This document shows, piece after piece, positions 46,516 through 55,371 of a stretch of DNA of 64,000 bases. The stretch is taken from contig NZ_CP023692.1 of assembly GCF_008704935.1 (NCBI RefSeq), forward strand, positions 6,177,501-6,241,500. The letters are read 5' to 3'. Numbering within the stretch: position 1 is the stretch's first letter; each line of letters begins with the position of its first letter. This stretch comes from Streptomyces vinaceus. Lineage in GTDB: Bacteria > Actinomycetota > Actinomycetes > Streptomycetales > Streptomycetaceae. A program made the translations under genes and the position numbers. The notes beneath the pieces are model-generated. The model had not been told where the DNA came from and made no database searches. It saw only the letters and a list, made by a program, of their open reading frames with translations.

Positions 46516-47364
46516 GTGAGCGACGAACAGATCCCGGTCGTCCGGGACGTGGGCCAGGGCACCGCCAAACTGATGCCGGACGTGGACCGGGAGCGGGCCT
46601 GGCTGCTGACCGTCGACGGAGCTCCGCAGTCGTACGTGGACCTCGACGATCCCGGGCACCTGGAGTTCGAGTACGTACGCCGGCTCGCGCACGTACTGGA
46701 CTGCGTGGCGGAGCCGGGGGCTCCGCTGGACCTGCTCCACCTGGGCGGCGGCGCGCTGACCCTGCCCCGCTACGCGGCGCACGCCCGGCCCGGCTCCCGG
46801 CAGTCGGTCGTGGAGTTCGACGCCGCCCTGGTGGAGCTGGTCGCGGAGCACCTGCCGCTGCCGGCCGCAGCGGACGTCACCGTGCACGCCGCCGATGCGC
46901 GGGCCTGGCTGGAGGGCGCGGCCGCGGACAGCGCGGACGTGCTCGTCGCCGACGTGTTCGGCGGCTCGCGCGTACCGGCGCAGCTGACCTCGGTGGAGTA
47001 CGCGCGCGCGGCGGCGCGGGTGCTGCGGCCGGGCGGGGTGTACGCGGCGAACCTGGCCGATGGGGCGCCGTTCGCCTTCCTGCGGGCCCAGCTGGCCAAT
47101 TTCGGGGCGGTGTTCTCGGAGCTCGCGCTCGTCGCGGAGCCGGGGGTGCTGCGCGGGCGACGGTTCGGGAACGCCGTACTGCTCGCCTCGGACGCGCCGT
47201 TGCCGGTGGCCGCGCTGTCGCGCAGGTGCGCGGCGGACGCGTTCCCGGCGCGGGTGGAGGAGGGGGCGGCCCTGGCCCGGTTCATGAAGGGGGCGGCGCC
47301 CGTGGCGGACGCGGACGCCGTCGCCTCGCCCGAGCCGCCGGAGGGCGCGTTCAGCCTGGGGTGA
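46516..47364 (+). CDS. Spermidine synthase-like methyltransferase-fold protein
   Basis: Protein of 282 residues. It resembles spermidine synthases and related fused proteins: LLHLGGGALTLPRYAAHARP (cofactor loop), VVEFDAALVELVAEHLPLPA, and VLVADVFGGSRVPAQLTSVE in place of the catalytic Asp loop. A true aminopropyltransferase would need a conserved Asp at this loop, and VADVFGG keeps one. The actual acceptor is unknown; many streptomycete relatives are annotated only as fused MFS/spermidine synthase-like. The GTG at 46516 has gacaat 6 bases upstream, indicating a leaderless start. Its last 14 bases overlap the facing MFS gene. Confidence 0.82.
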   Translation: MSDEQIPVVRDVGQGTAKLMPDVDRERAWLLTVDGAPQSYVDLDDPGHLEFEYVRRLAHVLDCVAEPGAPLDLLHLGGGALTLPRYAAHARPGSRQSVVEFDAALVELVAEHLPLPAAADVTVHAADARAWLEGAAADSADVLVADVFGGSRVPAQLTSVEYARAAARVLRPGGVYAANLADGAPFAFLRAQLANFGAVFSELALVAEPGVLRGRRFGNAVLLASDAPLPVAALSRRCAADAFPARVEEGAALARFMKGAAPVADADAVASPEPPEGAFSLG

Positions 47365-48676
47365 CGCCGGTGGGCGTCTGGGCCGCCGGGTCGGGGGCGG
47401 GGGCCGGGACCGAGGCGGCCTTCGGAGGAGCGGGCTTGCGCGTCAGGCGGCGTACGTCCGGTACGAAGAGGACCGCCGCGGTGCCCAACACGACGAGGGC
47501 GGCGCAGCCCCACAGGGCGGAGGTGCGGCCGAAGGCCGACTCGACCGGGCCCGCCACGGCGGTCGCCAGCGGGAGCATCGACACCGAGCCGAACCAGTCG
47601 TAGGCGGAGACCCGGGAGAACTTGTCCTCCGGGATCTCCTGGTGCATGGTCGTCATCCAGTTCACGCCGAACACCTCGATGGCGGTGCCGCTGACGAACA
47701 TCACCGCGCACAGACCCCAGACCGGCAGCGGCACCGCCAGCCCCGCCGAGGGCAGGGCCAGCGGGAACACGCACAGGGTGCCGACCAGCAGCAGCCGGCG
47801 CGGTTTCCACACCATCATCAGGACGGCCCCGGCGATGGTGCCGATGCCGAAGAAGGCCAGTGCCAGGCCCCAGGGGGCCGCCCCGCCCAACCGGTCCCGG
47901 GCGACCAGAGGCCCGTACACCGCCTCGGCCGCGCCGACGACGGCGACGACCACGGAGAACTGGAGCACGATGCTCCACAGCCAGGGCCGGGTCCGGAACT
48001 CCACCCAGCCCTCGCGCAGGTCCGCCAGCAGCCCGCCGCCGGGAGCGCGGTCGGCGACGTGGCTGACGTCGAGGAAGGCGCGCAGGGCTCCGGCGAGCGC
48101 GAACGCGGCGGCGTCCACGGCCAGGACCCAGCCGGGGCCGATCGCGGCGATCATGGCTCCGCCGAGGGCCGCCCCGCCGATGCCGGCGCCGTTCATGGCC
48201 ATCCGGAAGAGGGCGAAGGCGCGGTTGGCGTGCTCGCCGGAGACGCTGGAGAGCAGCATGCCCTCGGCGGCCGGGTTGAAGAAGGCCGTGCCGGTGCCGC
48301 AGAGCGCGGTGAGCAGCATCATCTGCCACAGCTGCGGGTGTCCGCCCAGTACGAGGACGGCGAAGGCGGCCTGCGAGACGCAGTTGAGGGCGTTGGCCGC
48401 CACCATCACGCGGTGGCGCGGCAGCCGGTCGGCGAGTGCGCCGCCTATGAGGAGGAAGAGGACGAGCGGGAGCGTGCGCGCCGCCGCCACCAGACCGACG
48501 TCGCCGCCGGACCCGCCCGCCTCCAGGACGGCGAACGCGGAGGCGATGAGGGCTCCGTGGCTGCCGAGGTTCGTGACGACCGCGGCGCCCGTGAGCAGGG
48601 TGTAGTTGCGGCCGGCCCAGGCGGGGCGGCGGCGCGGTGCGGTCGTACGGGACGGGGCGAGGGGAGGAGAGCTCAC
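47351..48676 (-). CDS. MFS transporter
   Basis: Protein of 441 residues with about twelve hydrophobic segments. Between helices 2 and 3 lies the charged loop ADRLPRHRVMVAANALNCVS of the major facilitator superfamily, and the C-terminal 35 residues are a Pro/Ala-rich tail. Resembles the enterobactin-exporter-like subgroup (MFS_3). Substrate unknown; no biosynthetic genes nearby. GTG start, with gatagt 6 bases upstream, so likely leaderless. The 3' end overlaps the spermidine synthase-like gene by 14 bases. Confidence 0.87.
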   Translation of the reverse strand: MSSPPLAPSRTTAPRRRPAWAGRNYTLLTGAAVVTNLGSHGALIASAFAVLEAGGSGGDVGLVAAARTLPLVLFLLIGGALADRLPRHRVMVAANALNCVSQAAFAVLVLGGHPQLWQMMLLTALCGTGTAFFNPAAEGMLLSSVSGEHANRAFALFRMAMNGAGIGGAALGGAMIAAIGPGWVLAVDAAAFALAGALRAFLDVSHVADRAPGGGLLADLREGWVEFRTRPWLWSIVLQFSVVVAVVGAAEAVYGPLVARDRLGGAAPWGLALAFFGIGTIAGAVLMMVWKPRRLLLVGTLCVFPLALPSAGLAVPLPVWGLCAVMFVSGTAIEVFGVNWMTTMHQEIPEDKFSRVSAYDWFGSVSMLPLATAVAGPVESAFGRTSALWGCAALVVLGTAAVLFVPDVRRLTRKPAPPKAASVPAPAPDPAAQTPTGVTPG

Positions 48677-48682
48677 CCCCGG

Positions 48683-48688
48683 ACTATC
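48683..48688 (-). promoter_or_regulatory. Leaderless -10 element of the MFS gene
   Basis: gatagt on the minus strand, 6 bases before the GTG at 48676. Confidence 0.45.
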
Positions 48689-48740
48689 CCCGCCCCGGGC
48701 CGAGAATCCAAACGGATTCGGGACCGGGGCGAGGGACGGG

Positions 48741-49781
48741 TCAGCTGTTGCTGGGGGTGCCGTTCAGGCGTACCGAGCTGAGGATCTTGTCCATGGTCTC
48801 CTGGGGGACCTCGCCCTGGACGCCGGAGGCGGCGAACAGGACCCAGCTGGCGAAGTCACCGTTCGAGGTCTTGAAGCTGAACGCGATCGACTTGCCGTCC
48901 GAGGAGCACTTGTTCTCCTTGGGCACGCCGATCGCCGTCGCCGTGGCCATGTGGCCCTTGAGCCCGGAGGTGGTGGTGTACTCCTTCGGGTCCGAGACCT
49001 TGACGGTGCCCTTCGGCGCCTTCTGCGCGAAGGCCGCGAACACCCAGTTGCCGGCCTCGTTCTTCACGGCCTCGGCGGTGTCCTTGGCGCCCTGGCCGCC
49101 CTTGGTGCCGGTGCCGGCGAGCTCGCTCGTCTCCTCGCGGCCGTCCTTGTCGGAGTCGACCTTGCACCAGTCCTTCTTGAAGAAGGCGGGCGCGGAGAAG
49201 CTGACGATCGGGCTGCCGTCCTTCTTGGTGGCGTCCTCGAAGCCGGCGATGACGCCGGAGCTCGACACGTCCCACTCCGGCGGGACGTCGAAGGCGGTGC
49301 CGTGCTTGGGGTTGACGACGACCTTCCAGCCGGGGACGACCGGCTTGACCTCGCCGCCGGCGCGCGGGTTGGCGCCGGGCGAGGCGGGGGCCTGGGCGGT
49401 GGCCGGGGCCGAGGAGGACGCGGCGGGCTTGCCGTCGGCCTCGTCGTTCTTCTTGTCGTCCCGGGTCAGGACGAACGCGCCGGTGGCGGCCGCCACCACG
49501 ATGACCGCGGCCGCCGCGACGATGGCCACGGTCTTGGTGGCGTACGGGCTGCCGCCGCCGCCCCGCTGCGGCGCGGTCTGCGGCTGCTGGGGCTGGCCCC
49601 AGGGCTGGGTCGGAGGCTGGAGCTGGTAGCCGGCCTGCGGGTATCCGTAGCCGGGCTGCTGCTGGTAGGGGTTCGGCTGCTGTCCCGCCTGCCCGGGCTG
49701 TCCCTGCTGCTGGTACGGGTTCTGATGCGCGTCCTGAGGGTTCTGCTGTCCCCCGGGCGGCTGCTGCTGTCCTGGCCACAT
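48741..49781 (-). CDS. Membrane-anchored protein with Gln/Pro/Tyr-rich cytoplasmic tail
   Basis: Protein of 346 residues. Residues 1-78 are low-complexity, packed with Gln, Pro, Tyr and Gly, followed by a membrane segment (TVAIVAAAAVIVVAAATGAF, about 82-101), a charged Ser/Pro/Ala linker, and an extracytoplasmic domain from about 145. That domain has two Cys (DWCKVD and NKCSSD) which may form a disulphide, and a beta-rich pattern. The arrangement is a common streptomycete type (tail, anchor, lipoprotein-like domain). No function is known. Its upstream region reaches 100 bases to the thioesterase-fold gene. Confidence 0.76.
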   Translation of the reverse strand: MWPGQQQPPGGQQNPQDAHQNPYQQQGQPGQAGQQPNPYQQQPGYGYPQAGYQLQPPTQPWGQPQQPQTAPQRGGGGSPYATKTVAIVAAAAVIVVAAATGAFVLTRDDKKNDEADGKPAASSSAPATAQAPASPGANPRAGGEVKPVVPGWKVVVNPKHGTAFDVPPEWDVSSSGVIAGFEDATKKDGSPIVSFSAPAFFKKDWCKVDSDKDGREETSELAGTGTKGGQGAKDTAEAVKNEAGNWVFAAFAQKAPKGTVKVSDPKEYTTTSGLKGHMATATAIGVPKENKCSSDGKSIAFSFKTSNGDFASWVLFAASGVQGEVPQETMDKILSSVRLNGTPSNS

Positions 49782-49877
49782 GGCCGGTAACGATAGTGGG
49801 AGTGGATGTCAGGAGGCACGTCCGCCCCTTGTGAAGGTCTGGCCAAGGCCTCCTACTCGTGGGTAACATCGGGTCCC

Positions 49878-50330
49878 ATGAGCGCAGATCAGATGAACGT
49901 GGGCGAACTGCTCGCCGCGACGGTGCCTATGGCCCGCACCCTGAACCTCCAGTTCCTGGAGACCACCCCCGAGCGCGCGGTCGTACGGCTGCCGGACCAG
50001 CCCGACTTCCACAACCACGTGGGCGGCCCCCACGCCGGCGCCATGTTCACCCTCGCCGAGTCGGCGAGCGGCGCGATCGTCCTGGCCGCCTTCGGCGAGC
50101 AGCTCTCGCGCGCCGTGCCGCTGGCCGTCAAGGCCGAGATCGGTTACAAGAAGCTGGCCAAGGGCGTCGTGACGGCCACCGCCACCCTCGGCCGCCCGGC
50201 CGCCGAGGTCATCGCCGAACTCGACGCGGGCGGCCGCCCCGAGTTCCCCGTCACCATCGCCATCCAGCGCGAGGACGAGGCCGTGACCGGTGAAATGACG
50301 GTCGTCTGGACCCTGCGCCCCAACGCGTAA
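49878..50330 (+). CDS. DUF4442 / hotdog-fold thioesterase-like protein
   Basis: Protein of 150 residues with a single hotdog fold. The pattern HNHVGGPHAGAMFTLAESAS (about 55-75) carries the central helix of acyl-CoA thioesterases of the YiiD/DUF4442 group, followed by PLAVKAEIGYKKLAKGVVTA. A thioesterase or acyl-binding role is likely, the acyl group unknown. ATG at 49878 with taacat 8 bases upstream, probably leaderless. It is followed by a terminator-like hairpin, so it is a single-gene unit. Confidence 0.84.
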   Translation: MSADQMNVGELLAATVPMARTLNLQFLETTPERAVVRLPDQPDFHNHVGGPHAGAMFTLAESASGAIVLAAFGEQLSRAVPLAVKAEIGYKKLAKGVVTATATLGRPAAEVIAELDAGGRPEFPVTIAIQREDEAVTGEMTVVWTLRPNA

Positions 50331-50660
50331 CCGGCTGCCCTGCTCCGGCTGCGAAGCCGCCCGTCGTACGCGGCCGCCCGCGGCACGGCCGCCGGCCGCG
50401 GACCCGCCCGAGGACGAGGCGAACCACGTTCCGGGCGGGTCCCGTGTTTTCCGCCTCGCGGGCCCCGTACCGAGGCGCGCGCAGGCTCAGGAAGCGCCCC
50501 GCCGCGAGCCCGACGCCCCGGAGCCGCCGCAGGGCTGAAACTCGGGGCGGCGGTGGCGCGTCCGGCCGGGCCCCGGCGCGGCGGCGGCGCACAGTGTGCG
50601 GGGGAGCGGTCCGGCGCGGGCCGCTCCCGCAGACCCGAGCCGCAGCCACAGGGAGCGCCC
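50331..50660. other. Intergenic stretch, 330 bases
   Basis: GC-rich, no reading frame with gene-like features. Contains the terminator-like hairpin at 50400-50442 and presumably the promoter of the GH3 gene. Nothing else recognised. Confidence 0.6.
50400..50442 (+). terminator. Terminator-like hairpin
   Basis: ggacccgcccg (50400-50410) / cgggcgggtcc (50432-50442), 11 paired bases with a 21-base loop, followed by cgtgtttt. Confidence 0.65.
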
Positions 50661-53174
50661 ATGAGCGAGGCCGTGTCCAGACGCCGCGCGATCGGGATGC
50701 TCGCAGGGGTCGGCGCCGCCCTGGCAGCGGGCGGCTGCGTGGCCGCGCCCCCGCCCCCCGGCGCCGGCGCCCGCAAGCGCTCCCCCTCGGCGGGGGCGAC
50801 CGGGGCCGGCTCCCGGCCCGGCAGCGCCGCCCGGATCGACGCCCTGCTGGAGCGGCTCACCCTCGACGAGAAGACCGCCCTGCTGCACGGCGGGCCCGAC
50901 CCCGCCCCGCTCGGCCAGGCCGGGTACGTGCCCGGCGTACCGCGCCTGGGCATCCCGGCGCTGCGCCTCGCCGACGGGCCCGCCGGGGTGCGGGTCGCGA
51001 AGCCCGCCACCGCGCTGCCCGCTCCGGTGGTGCTGGCCTCGGCCTTCGATCCGGCGCTGGCCCGCGAGTACGGCAGGGTCATCGGCCGCGAGGGCCGGGC
51101 GCTCGGCCAGGACGTCCTCCTCGCCCCGATGGCCAACCTGATCCGCACCCCCCATGCCGGGCGGAACTTCGAGGCCTTCGCCGAGGACCCGCGGCTGACC
51201 GCCGACCTCGTCGCGGAGGTGGTCCGGGGCATCCAGGACGAAGGGCTCATCGCCACCGTCAAGCACTTCGCCCTGAACAACCAGGAGCGGGGCCGCGACA
51301 CCGTCGACGTCGTCGTCGCCGAACAGACCCTCCACGAGACGGAGCTGCGCGGCTTCGAGGCCGCCGTCGCCGCCGGGGCCGGCGCGGTGATGGGCGCGTA
51401 CAACAAGATCAACGGCACGCACGCCTGCGAGAACAAACCCCTGCTCGACGAAGTGCTGCGGGGGCGCTGGGGATTCGGCGGCTGGGTGATGTCCGACGGG
51501 GACGCGGCCCACAGCACCGTCGCCGCGATCGGCGCCGGCCTCGACATGGAGATGCCGGGAGGCATCCGCTTCGGCGGCCCGCTCCGGCAGGCGGTGCGCG
51601 GCGGCACCGTCCACGAGGACACCGTGGACCTCGCGGTGCGCCGGATCCTGACCACCATGGACCGCTTCGGGCTGCTCGCGGCCCACCCGCCGGCCCGGCC
51701 CGCCCGAGACCCGGACGCCGGGGCCCGGGTCGCCCGCAAGGTCGCGGCCGCCGGCGCCGTACTGCTGCGCAACGAGCACGCCACCCTCCCGCTGACCGGC
51801 GCCGCGGCCCGCTCGATCGCCGTGATCGGCCCCACCGGGCACGTGCCCTTCGTCAGCGGGGGCGGCAGTGCGCACGTCGTCCCCGACCGGGCCCCCGCCC
51901 CGCTCGACGCCATCAGGCGCCGCGCCGGGAACGGCAGTACGGTCCGCTACGCGCTCGGCGAGGACCTGTACGGGCGTCCGCTCCCCGCGCAGCTGCTCAC
52001 CCCGGCCGCCGACCTGGCGGACCGGCGGGTGGAGGCCGGACGGAGCTGGAGCCACCAGGGAGAGTTCACGCTCGCCGCGGAAGAGGAATGGACTCTGCTC
52101 GTCCACTACTCCGGCAAGCGGCCCGGCGTGCGCCTCGACGGAGAGGAGCTCTTCCCCGTCCGGCAGGGCGTGGCCGAGCAGTTCGCGGGCGGACTCCTCG
52201 GCGCGGCCCCCGACGGGCTCACCGTCCGCCGCCGCACCCTCACCCTCGCCGCGGGCACGCACCGGCTCGCCGTCTTCGCCGAGGGCGGGGCCGAGGGCCA
52301 GCGGTTCCGGCTGCGCCACACCACGAACGCGACCCGGGCCGCCGATCTCGCCGAGGCCGTGAAGGCCGCCGAGCAGGCCCACAGCGTCGTGCTCTTCGCC
52401 TACGAGGACGCCACCGAGGGCACCGACCGGAGCTTCCTGGGGCTGCCCGGCGGCCAGGCCCGCCTGATCGAGGCGGTCACCGCCGTGAACCCCCGCACCA
52501 CGGTCGTGCTGAACACCTCCTCCAGTACGACCATGCCGTGGCTCTCCCGTACCGGAGCGGTCCTCCAGATGTACTACCCGGGCCAGGAAGGCGCGGCGGC
52601 CACCGCCGACGTCCTCTTCGGCGACGTGGACCCGGGCGGCCGGCTCACCCAGACCTTCCCGGCCGACGAGCGGGCGACCCCGGTCGGCGGTGGCCCGCTG
52701 CGCTATCCGGGGGTGGGCGGGCGGCAGGAGTACGGCGAGGGCGTCCACGTCGGGTACCGCTGGTACGACGCGCAGCGGGTGGCCCCGCTCTTCCCGTTCG
52801 GGCACGGGCTCTCGTACACGACCTGGGAGTACGAGAACCTCGGCGTGCGGCCGGCGCGCGACGGACTGCGGGCGGAGTTCACGGTCCGCAACACCGGGCG
52901 CCGCAAGGGCACCGAGGTGGCCCAGGTGTACGTCGGCCCCTCCGCGGAGCTCAAGCTCGACCAGCCGGTACGCGCGTTGGCCGGCTACCGGCGGCTGACC
53001 ATGGAACCCGGCGAGTCGCAGCGGGTGGTCCTCGACATCGATGCCCGCGCGCTGTCCTCCTGGGATCCCGAGGCGCACGCCTGGGTGCTGGGTTCAGGCC
53101 GCCGTGAAGTGTTCGCGGGCCGTTCCTCTCGCGAACTCCACCTGAAGGCAAAGGCTGTGGTCAACAGCAGATAG
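50661..53174 (+). CDS. Glycoside hydrolase family 3 beta-glucosidase-like lipoprotein
   Basis: Secreted protein of 837 residues. The N-terminus SRRRAIGMLAGVGAALAAGG then Cys has a twin-Arg-like RRR and a near-lipobox, so a Tat-exported lipoprotein is likely. The GH3 catalytic domain follows with nucleophile D279 in GWVMSDGDAAHS, then the second domain with the EGTDRSFLGLPGGQ loop; between them a stretch near 455-560 looks like an inserted PA14-type domain (LAAEEEWTLLVHYSGKRPGV). A C-terminal fibronectin-type domain ends the protein. Expected to cleave beta-glucosides or similar. ATG 50661 with gggag upstream. No other sugar-degradation gene is near. Confidence 0.88.
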   Translation: MSEAVSRRRAIGMLAGVGAALAAGGCVAAPPPPGAGARKRSPSAGATGAGSRPGSAARIDALLERLTLDEKTALLHGGPDPAPLGQAGYVPGVPRLGIPALRLADGPAGVRVAKPATALPAPVVLASAFDPALAREYGRVIGREGRALGQDVLLAPMANLIRTPHAGRNFEAFAEDPRLTADLVAEVVRGIQDEGLIATVKHFALNNQERGRDTVDVVVAEQTLHETELRGFEAAVAAGAGAVMGAYNKINGTHACENKPLLDEVLRGRWGFGGWVMSDGDAAHSTVAAIGAGLDMEMPGGIRFGGPLRQAVRGGTVHEDTVDLAVRRILTTMDRFGLLAAHPPARPARDPDAGARVARKVAAAGAVLLRNEHATLPLTGAAARSIAVIGPTGHVPFVSGGGSAHVVPDRAPAPLDAIRRRAGNGSTVRYALGEDLYGRPLPAQLLTPAADLADRRVEAGRSWSHQGEFTLAAEEEWTLLVHYSGKRPGVRLDGEELFPVRQGVAEQFAGGLLGAAPDGLTVRRRTLTLAAGTHRLAVFAEGGAEGQRFRLRHTTNATRAADLAEAVKAAEQAHSVVLFAYEDATEGTDRSFLGLPGGQARLIEAVTAVNPRTTVVLNTSSSTTMPWLSRTGAVLQMYYPGQEGAAATADVLFGDVDPGGRLTQTFPADERATPVGGGPLRYPGVGGRQEYGEGVHVGYRWYDAQRVAPLFPFGHGLSYTTWEYENLGVRPARDGLRAEFTVRNTGRRKGTEVAQVYVGPSAELKLDQPVRALAGYRRLTMEPGESQRVVLDIDARALSSWDPEAHAWVLGSGRREVFAGRSSRELHLKAKAVVNSR

Positions 53175-53230
53175 GCTGCCCGTTCGGCGTGTCACAGGCA
53201 CGCGCGGCCGCGATTCGGGAGGACGTACCG

Positions 53231-53878
53231 GTGCACATCCAGGAATGGCTGGAGACGATTCCGGCGGTCAGCATCTATCTCCTGGTGGGTCTGGTCATCG
53301 GGCTGGAGAGCCTCGGCATCCCGCTGCCGGGGGAGATCATCCTGGTCAGCTCGGCGCTGCTGGCCTCGCAGCACGGCGAGATCGACCCCGTGGTCCTGGG
53401 GATCTGCGCGTCCACCGGGGCGATCGTCGGCGATTCGATCGGCTACGCGATCGGGCGCCGGGGCGGCAAGCCGCTGCTGGAGCGCCTCGGCCGGCGCTTC
53501 CCCAAGCACTTCGGCCCGCAGCACGTGGCCCAGGCGGAGCGCGCCTTCGAGAAGTGGGGCATGTGGGCCGTCTTCTTCGGGCGGTTCGTGGCCCTGCTGC
53601 GGATCTTCGCCGGACCACTGGCCGGTGTCCTGCACATGCCGTACTGGAAGTTCCTCGTCGCCAACATCCTCGGCGGGATCCTGTGGGCCGGTGGCACCAC
53701 GGCCGTCATCTACTCGATCGGCATCGTCGCGGAGCCGTGGCTGAAGGGCTTCTCCTGGGTGGCGCTGCTGCTCGCCCTGGTGATCGGCCTCGCCGTGACG
53801 CTGGTGCTGCGCAGCCGGATGAAGAAGGCCGCCGCCGCGGCCGACGCGACGCAGACGGCGGCAGCCGCGGCCGAGTAG
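53231..53878 (+). CDS. DedA family membrane protein
   Basis: Protein of 215 residues. The DedA/SNARE-associated motifs are LESLGIPLPGEIILVSSALL, GDSIGYAIGRRGG and FFGRFVALLRIFAGPLAGVL, with conserved acidic and Arg residues in membrane segments. Family members are linked to undecaprenyl phosphate or other lipid flipping and to membrane stress resistance. GTG at 53231 has ggagga upstream. An earlier in-frame start at 53189 is not supported. It follows the GH3 gene by 56 bases and may be co-transcribed. The Ala-rich C-terminal tail is typical of streptomycetes. Confidence 0.87.
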   Translation: MHIQEWLETIPAVSIYLLVGLVIGLESLGIPLPGEIILVSSALLASQHGEIDPVVLGICASTGAIVGDSIGYAIGRRGGKPLLERLGRRFPKHFGPQHVAQAERAFEKWGMWAVFFGRFVALLRIFAGPLAGVLHMPYWKFLVANILGGILWAGGTTAVIYSIGIVAEPWLKGFSWVALLLALVIGLAVTLVLRSRMKKAAAAADATQTAAAAAE

Positions 53879-53911
53879 CCGGCCGCGGGCGCCGGCGCAC
53901 GACGGGGACGG

Positions 53912-54463
53912 CTACTGCGGGGGCCGGACGGCGGCGCGGTGCTGCTCGGCCAGGTCCGCGTACATCAGGGCGTTGACCTTGATGCCCTCGCGCTCCTCCG
54001 CGGTCAGCTCGCGCCGCACCTTGGCGGGCACGCCGGCGACCAGCGAACCGGGCGGGACCACCATGCCCTGCGGGACCAGCGCCTGCGCGGCCACCAGCGA
54101 GCCGGCGCCGATCACCGCGCCGTTGAGGACGGTGGCGCCCATGCCGATGAGGCAGTCGTCCTCGACGGTGCAGCCGTGCACCACCGCGTTGTGGCCGATG
54201 GAGACGCGCTCGCCGATCGAGACCGGGAACCCGGGGTCCACGTGCAGCGTGCAGTTGTCCTGCACGTTGCTGTCCGCGCCGAGCGTGATCGGACCGCAGT
54301 CGGCGCGCAGCACCGCCGAGTACCAGATGCTGGAGTTGGGGGCCATCGTGACGTCGCCGACCACGACCGAGGTCGGTGCGGTGAAGGCGGTGGGGTCGAT
54401 CTGCGGGCTCTTGCCGCCCACGCCCGCGACGAGTGCCTGGCCCCGGTCCGCGTGATACGTCAT
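53912..54463 (-). CDS. Gamma carbonic anhydrase family protein
   Basis: Protein of 183 residues, a left-handed beta helix of hexapeptide repeats. The three zinc-binding His of the gamma carbonic anhydrase family are H74 (NCTLHVD), H91 (GHN) and H96 (VVHGC), and the C-terminal helix is present. The family includes both active carbonic anhydrases and proteins with other roles. GTG or ATG at 54463 chosen by homology; ATG MTYHADRGQALVAGVGGKSP fits. It converges with the DedA gene and is divergent from the acyltransferase gene. No neighbouring gene hints at a metabolic pathway. Confidence 0.87.
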   Translation of the reverse strand: MTYHADRGQALVAGVGGKSPQIDPTAFTAPTSVVVGDVTMAPNSSIWYSAVLRADCGPITLGADSNVQDNCTLHVDPGFPVSIGERVSIGHNAVVHGCTVEDDCLIGMGATVLNGAVIGAGSLVAAQALVPQGMVVPPGSLVAGVPAKVRRELTAEEREGIKVNALMYADLAEQHRAAVRPPQ

Positions 54464-54588
54464 GTTCTCTTCCTCAGTCCTGTGTGCTGGAGTGCCGAGC
54501 GTGTCGCGCTACCGGCACGGTAGGGCACGGGCCCGCCCCGGCCGTCGATGGGGTGAAGATCACGGCGCGCTCGGGGCACCCGGCGCGC

Positions 54589-54594
54589 TACGGT
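54589..54594 (+). promoter_or_regulatory. Leaderless -10 element of the acyltransferase gene
   Basis: tacggt, 6 bases before the GTG at 54601. Confidence 0.45.
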
Positions 54595-54600
54595 GACCCG

Positions 54601-55371
54601 GTGCCGAAGAACCAGAACACGTTCTCATCGCCGACGGCCCTGACCACCCTGCGCCGCAGGCTCGCCAACCGCGTCGTCCACGCGGGCTGGCGCTGGATGC
54701 AGCAGGCCGGTGCGGTCACCGCGCAGACCCCCGGCAGGCTGCGCTTCGGCGCGATCGGGCACGGCACCCGCCTGGCGTTCCCCCAGGGCACGGTCTTCGG
54801 GGAGCCGTGGATCCGCCTCGGCGACCACTGCATCATCGGCGAGCAGGTCACGCTGACGGCCGGGATGATGCCGGGCCTCGACCTCGGGACCGAGCCGGTG
54901 CTGGTCCTCGGCAACGGCGTCGTGCTCGGCCGGGACACCCACGTCATAGCCGACACCCGGATCACCATCGGGGACGACACCTTCTGCGGGCCCGGGGTGT
55001 ACATCACCTCCACGAACCACAGCTACGACGATCCGCACGAGCCCGTCGGCAAGCAGTGGCCGCGCAGCGCCCCGGTGGAGATCGGCCCCGGCTGCTGGCT
55101 CGGCACGGGCGCGGTGATCCTGCCCGGCGCGAAGCTGGGCCGCAACGTGGTGGTCGCCGCGGGGGCCGTCGTACGGGGCGAGGTGCCTGACCACGCGGTG
55201 GTGGCCGGGGCGCCCGCGCGGATCGTACGCCGGTGGCAGCCGGAGACGGGCTGGCAGCCGCCGCTGCGGACCCCGGCGCCGGTGCCGATCCCGGAAGGGG
55301 TGACGCCGCAGCAGCTGCGCGCGGTCGCGCTGCTGACGGAGGCCGAGGAGCGGGCCGCGGAGCCGCGCTAG
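54601..55371 (+). CDS. Acyltransferase with left-handed beta helix (LbH/XAT-like)
   Basis: Protein of 256 residues. After a helical N-terminus come hexapeptide repeats (GEPWIRLGDHCIIGEQVTLT, GNGVVLGRDTHVIADTRITI) with the xenobiotic/galactoside acetyltransferase motif and VYITSTNHSYDDPHEPVGKQ, which holds the catalytic His of this family. Such enzymes move acetyl or other acyl groups to sugars or amines. The acceptor is unknown. The GTG at 54601 lies 6 bases after tacggt, so the mRNA is probably leaderless. Its stop codon and that of the facing EamA gene share ctag at 55368-55371. Confidence 0.85.
   Translation: MPKNQNTFSSPTALTTLRRRLANRVVHAGWRWMQQAGAVTAQTPGRLRFGAIGHGTRLAFPQGTVFGEPWIRLGDHCIIGEQVTLTAGMMPGLDLGTEPVLVLGNGVVLGRDTHVIADTRITIGDDTFCGPGVYITSTNHSYDDPHEPVGKQWPRSAPVEIGPGCWLGTGAVILPGAKLGRNVVVAAGAVVRGEVPDHAVVAGAPARIVRRWQPETGWQPPLRTPAPVPIPEGVTPQQLRAVALLTEAEERAAEPR

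Noticed and set aside
50451..50660. Open frame upstream of the GH3 gene that would extend its N-terminus
   Set aside because: The extension is Arg/Ala/Pro low-complexity and would bury the signal peptide that starts at 50661.
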